Below are positions 4,482 through 5,879 of a stretch of DNA of 5,879 nt, piece after piece (the stretch's first letter is position 1; each line of letters opens with the position of its first letter). Both the position numbers and the translations under genes were made by a program. The DNA is from Alphaproteobacteria bacterium (GTDB lineage Bacteria > Pseudomonadota > Alphaproteobacteria > SP197): NCBI GenBank assembly GCA_022822575.1, contig JAJEBJ010000024.1, positions 1-5,879 of the forward strand, read 5' to 3'. The notes under the pieces were generated by a model. It was not told the origin of the DNA and made no database searches. It saw only the letters and a program-made list of their open reading frames with translations.

Positions 4482-5879
4482 ATGCTCCGGCAGTTTGAAC
4501 TGGTTGAGCGGGTCAGGAGTTATGACGAAGGGGTGGACGAGGCGGCCCTCAACAGCGCCTACGTGTTCGCCATGGTCAAGCACGGCTCCCAGACACGAGA
4601 CTCGGGCGATCCCTATTTTTCTCATCCCGTTGAGGTCGCCGGCATCCTTGCCGACATGAAGCTCGACAGCCAGTCCATCATCACGGGGCTGTTGCACGAT
4701 ACGGTCGAGGATACCAACACCACGCTCGAGGAAATCACCGACAAGTTCGGACCGCAGATTGCCCAACTGGTTGACGGCGTCACCAAGCTCTCGCGCCTGG
4801 AGAGCCAGGCCGAGGAAGGCCAGCGCACCATGGGCAACTATTCCAAGCTGTTTCTGGCCATGTCGGAGGATCTCCGTGTCCTCCTGGTCAAACTCGCCGA
4901 CCGGCTCCACAACATGCGCACGCTGCACCACGTGCGGCGCGAGGACAAGCGCCTGAGAATTGCCCGCGAGACCATGGAGATCTACGTCCCCATGGCCGAC
5001 CGGATCGGCATGCAATGGCTCAAGGAGGAACTCGAGGACCTTGCCTTCAGTCACATCAACCCAGACGCCCGCAATTCCATCCTGGAACGCCTGCGTTTTC
5101 TGCGGCCGACGTCCAACCTTGCGAAGATCGAGCGCCATCTCGTGCGCGTCCTCAGGAAAGGCGGCCTCAAGGCCAGGGTCGAAGGTCGAGAGAAGAAACC
5201 GCATGCCATCTGGCGCAAGATGCAACGCAAGAATGTCTCTTTCGATCAGCTCTCGGATATCGTCGCATTCCGGGTGGTGGTCGCGCGGGATCCCGACTGT
5301 TATGCGGCACTCGGCGTCATTCACGGTGTCTGGCCGATGATTCCCGATCGCTTCAAGGACTACATCTCGACGCCGAAGCCCAATGGGTACCGTTCCATCC
5401 ATACGACGGTGCAGGGGCCCGAGGGCAAGCGTCTCGAGATCCAGATACGGACCCGGGAGATGGATGAAGTCGCCGAGTATGGAGTCGCCGCCCACTGGAG
5501 CTACACCGCGGGCGAGGATCGCGCCTCGGCGAGCGACGGCAGCCAGTACCAATGGGTGCGCCAACTGCTGGATTCGATCGAAAGCACGTCGGATCCCGAG
5601 GAATTCATCAAGAACACCAAGCTGCAACTCTTCCAGGACAGGGTGTACTGCTTCACGCCCAAGGGCGACCTCCATGAACTGCCCCGCAATGCGACGCCTG
5701 TCGACTTTGCCTACGCCATTCACACGAGGATCGGGGAGACCTGTGTCGGCGCCAAGATCAACGGTGTGCCCAAGCGACTCGACACGATCCTGCAGAATGG
5801 CGACCAGGTCGAGATCATGCGGTCGCGCTACGCCTCACCCAACCCGTTGTGGTTGCGATTCGTCGTCACCGGTCGTGCC
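4482..5879 (+). CDS. rsh: Bifunctional (p)ppGpp synthetase/hydrolase (Rel/SpoT homologue), 3' end cut
   Basis: 466 residues are visible of a protein usually about 700-750 long. It makes pppGpp/ppGpp from ATP and GTP/GDP and also hydrolyses it (stringent response). Domains in order: HD hydrolase (about 25-180) with SHP (H48), HDTVED (72-77) and LADRLHNMRT (138-147), all intact, so hydrolase activity is expected; synthetase (about 235-345) with LSDIVAFRVVV (D259), RFKD (290-293), TPKPNGYRSIHTTV (297-310) and EIQIRTREMDEVAEYGVAAHW (E319); then TGS (about 387-447). RFKD is the RXKD type found in bifunctional enzymes, unlike EXDD of synthetase-only RelA. The C-terminal helical, zinc-finger/CC and ACT regions lie beyond the edge. 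Start: an in-frame TGA at 4470-4472 leaves ATG 4482 as the first start, and MLRQFELVERVR fits homologues. The Shine-Dalgarno site is weak, so coupling to rpoZ is likely. Confidence 0.97.
   Translation, partial: MLRQFELVERVRSYDEGVDEAALNSAYVFAMVKHGSQTRDSGDPYFSHPVEVAGILADMKLDSQSIITGLLHDTVEDTNTTLEEITDKFGPQIAQLVDGVTKLSRLESQAEEGQRTMGNYSKLFLAMSEDLRVLLVKLADRLHNMRTLHHVRREDKRLRIARETMEIYVPMADRIGMQWLKEELEDLAFSHINPDARNSILERLRFLRPTSNLAKIERHLVRVLRKGGLKARVEGREKKPHAIWRKMQRKNVSFDQLSDIVAFRVVVARDPDCYAALGVIHGVWPMIPDRFKDYISTPKPNGYRSIHTTVQGPEGKRLEIQIRTREMDEVAEYGVAAHWSYTAGEDRASASDGSQYQWVRQLLDSIESTSDPEEFIKNTKLQLFQDRVYCFTPKGDLHELPRNATPVDFAYAIHTRIGETCVGAKINGVPKRLDTILQNGDQVEIMRSRYASPNPLWLRFVVTGRA

Noticed and set aside
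4236..5723. 495-residue open frame on the minus strand
   Set aside because: It is fully antisense to rpoZ/rsh, which carry strong family motifs. The peptide has no recognisable domain and its openness follows from G/C-rich third positions.

Overview
The window looks like chromosomal DNA of a GC-rich alphaproteobacterium. The main evidence is the gene order folK, rpoZ, RelA/SpoT homologue (a familiar alphaproteobacterial order), the alphaproteobacterial style of the omega subunit and Rsh sequences, and strong G/C bias in codons. That bias also opens long shadow frames on the opposite strands. Rhodospirillales-like is a guess; the sequence alone does not fix the order.

Left part (1-1844, minus strand): a two-gene unit. 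A RidA-family protein is transcribed first. It is followed 4 bases later by an acetolactate-synthase-like thiamine pyrophosphate (TPP) enzyme, whose 3' end is cut by the left window edge. Its substrate cannot be read from what is visible. Middle (1905-2783, plus strand): a ten-helix EamA/DMT transporter runs divergently from the RidA gene across a 60-base gap. Its 3' end overlaps by 29 bases the convergent 3' end of a family 5 uracil-DNA glycosylase (2755-3399, minus strand).

Right part (3480-5879, plus strand): folK (folate biosynthesis), rpoZ (RNA polymerase omega) and the 5' two thirds of a bifunctional (p)ppGpp synthetase/hydrolase, cut by the right edge. rpoZ and rsh are 19 bases apart and almost certainly cotranscribed, pairing a polymerase subunit with the stringent-response enzyme.

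The most notable non-coding element is a near-perfect palindrome at 3417-3467, between the divergent glycosylase and folK genes. It fills most of the space where promoters should be. A plausible glycosylase promoter would start the transcript exactly at its edge, and the glycosylase Shine-Dalgarno site follows directly after it. No tRNA, rRNA, CRISPR array, insertion sequence or phage gene was seen, and no stretch over 300 bases lacks a gene. I found no clear new biological system; most of the window is ordinary housekeeping DNA.
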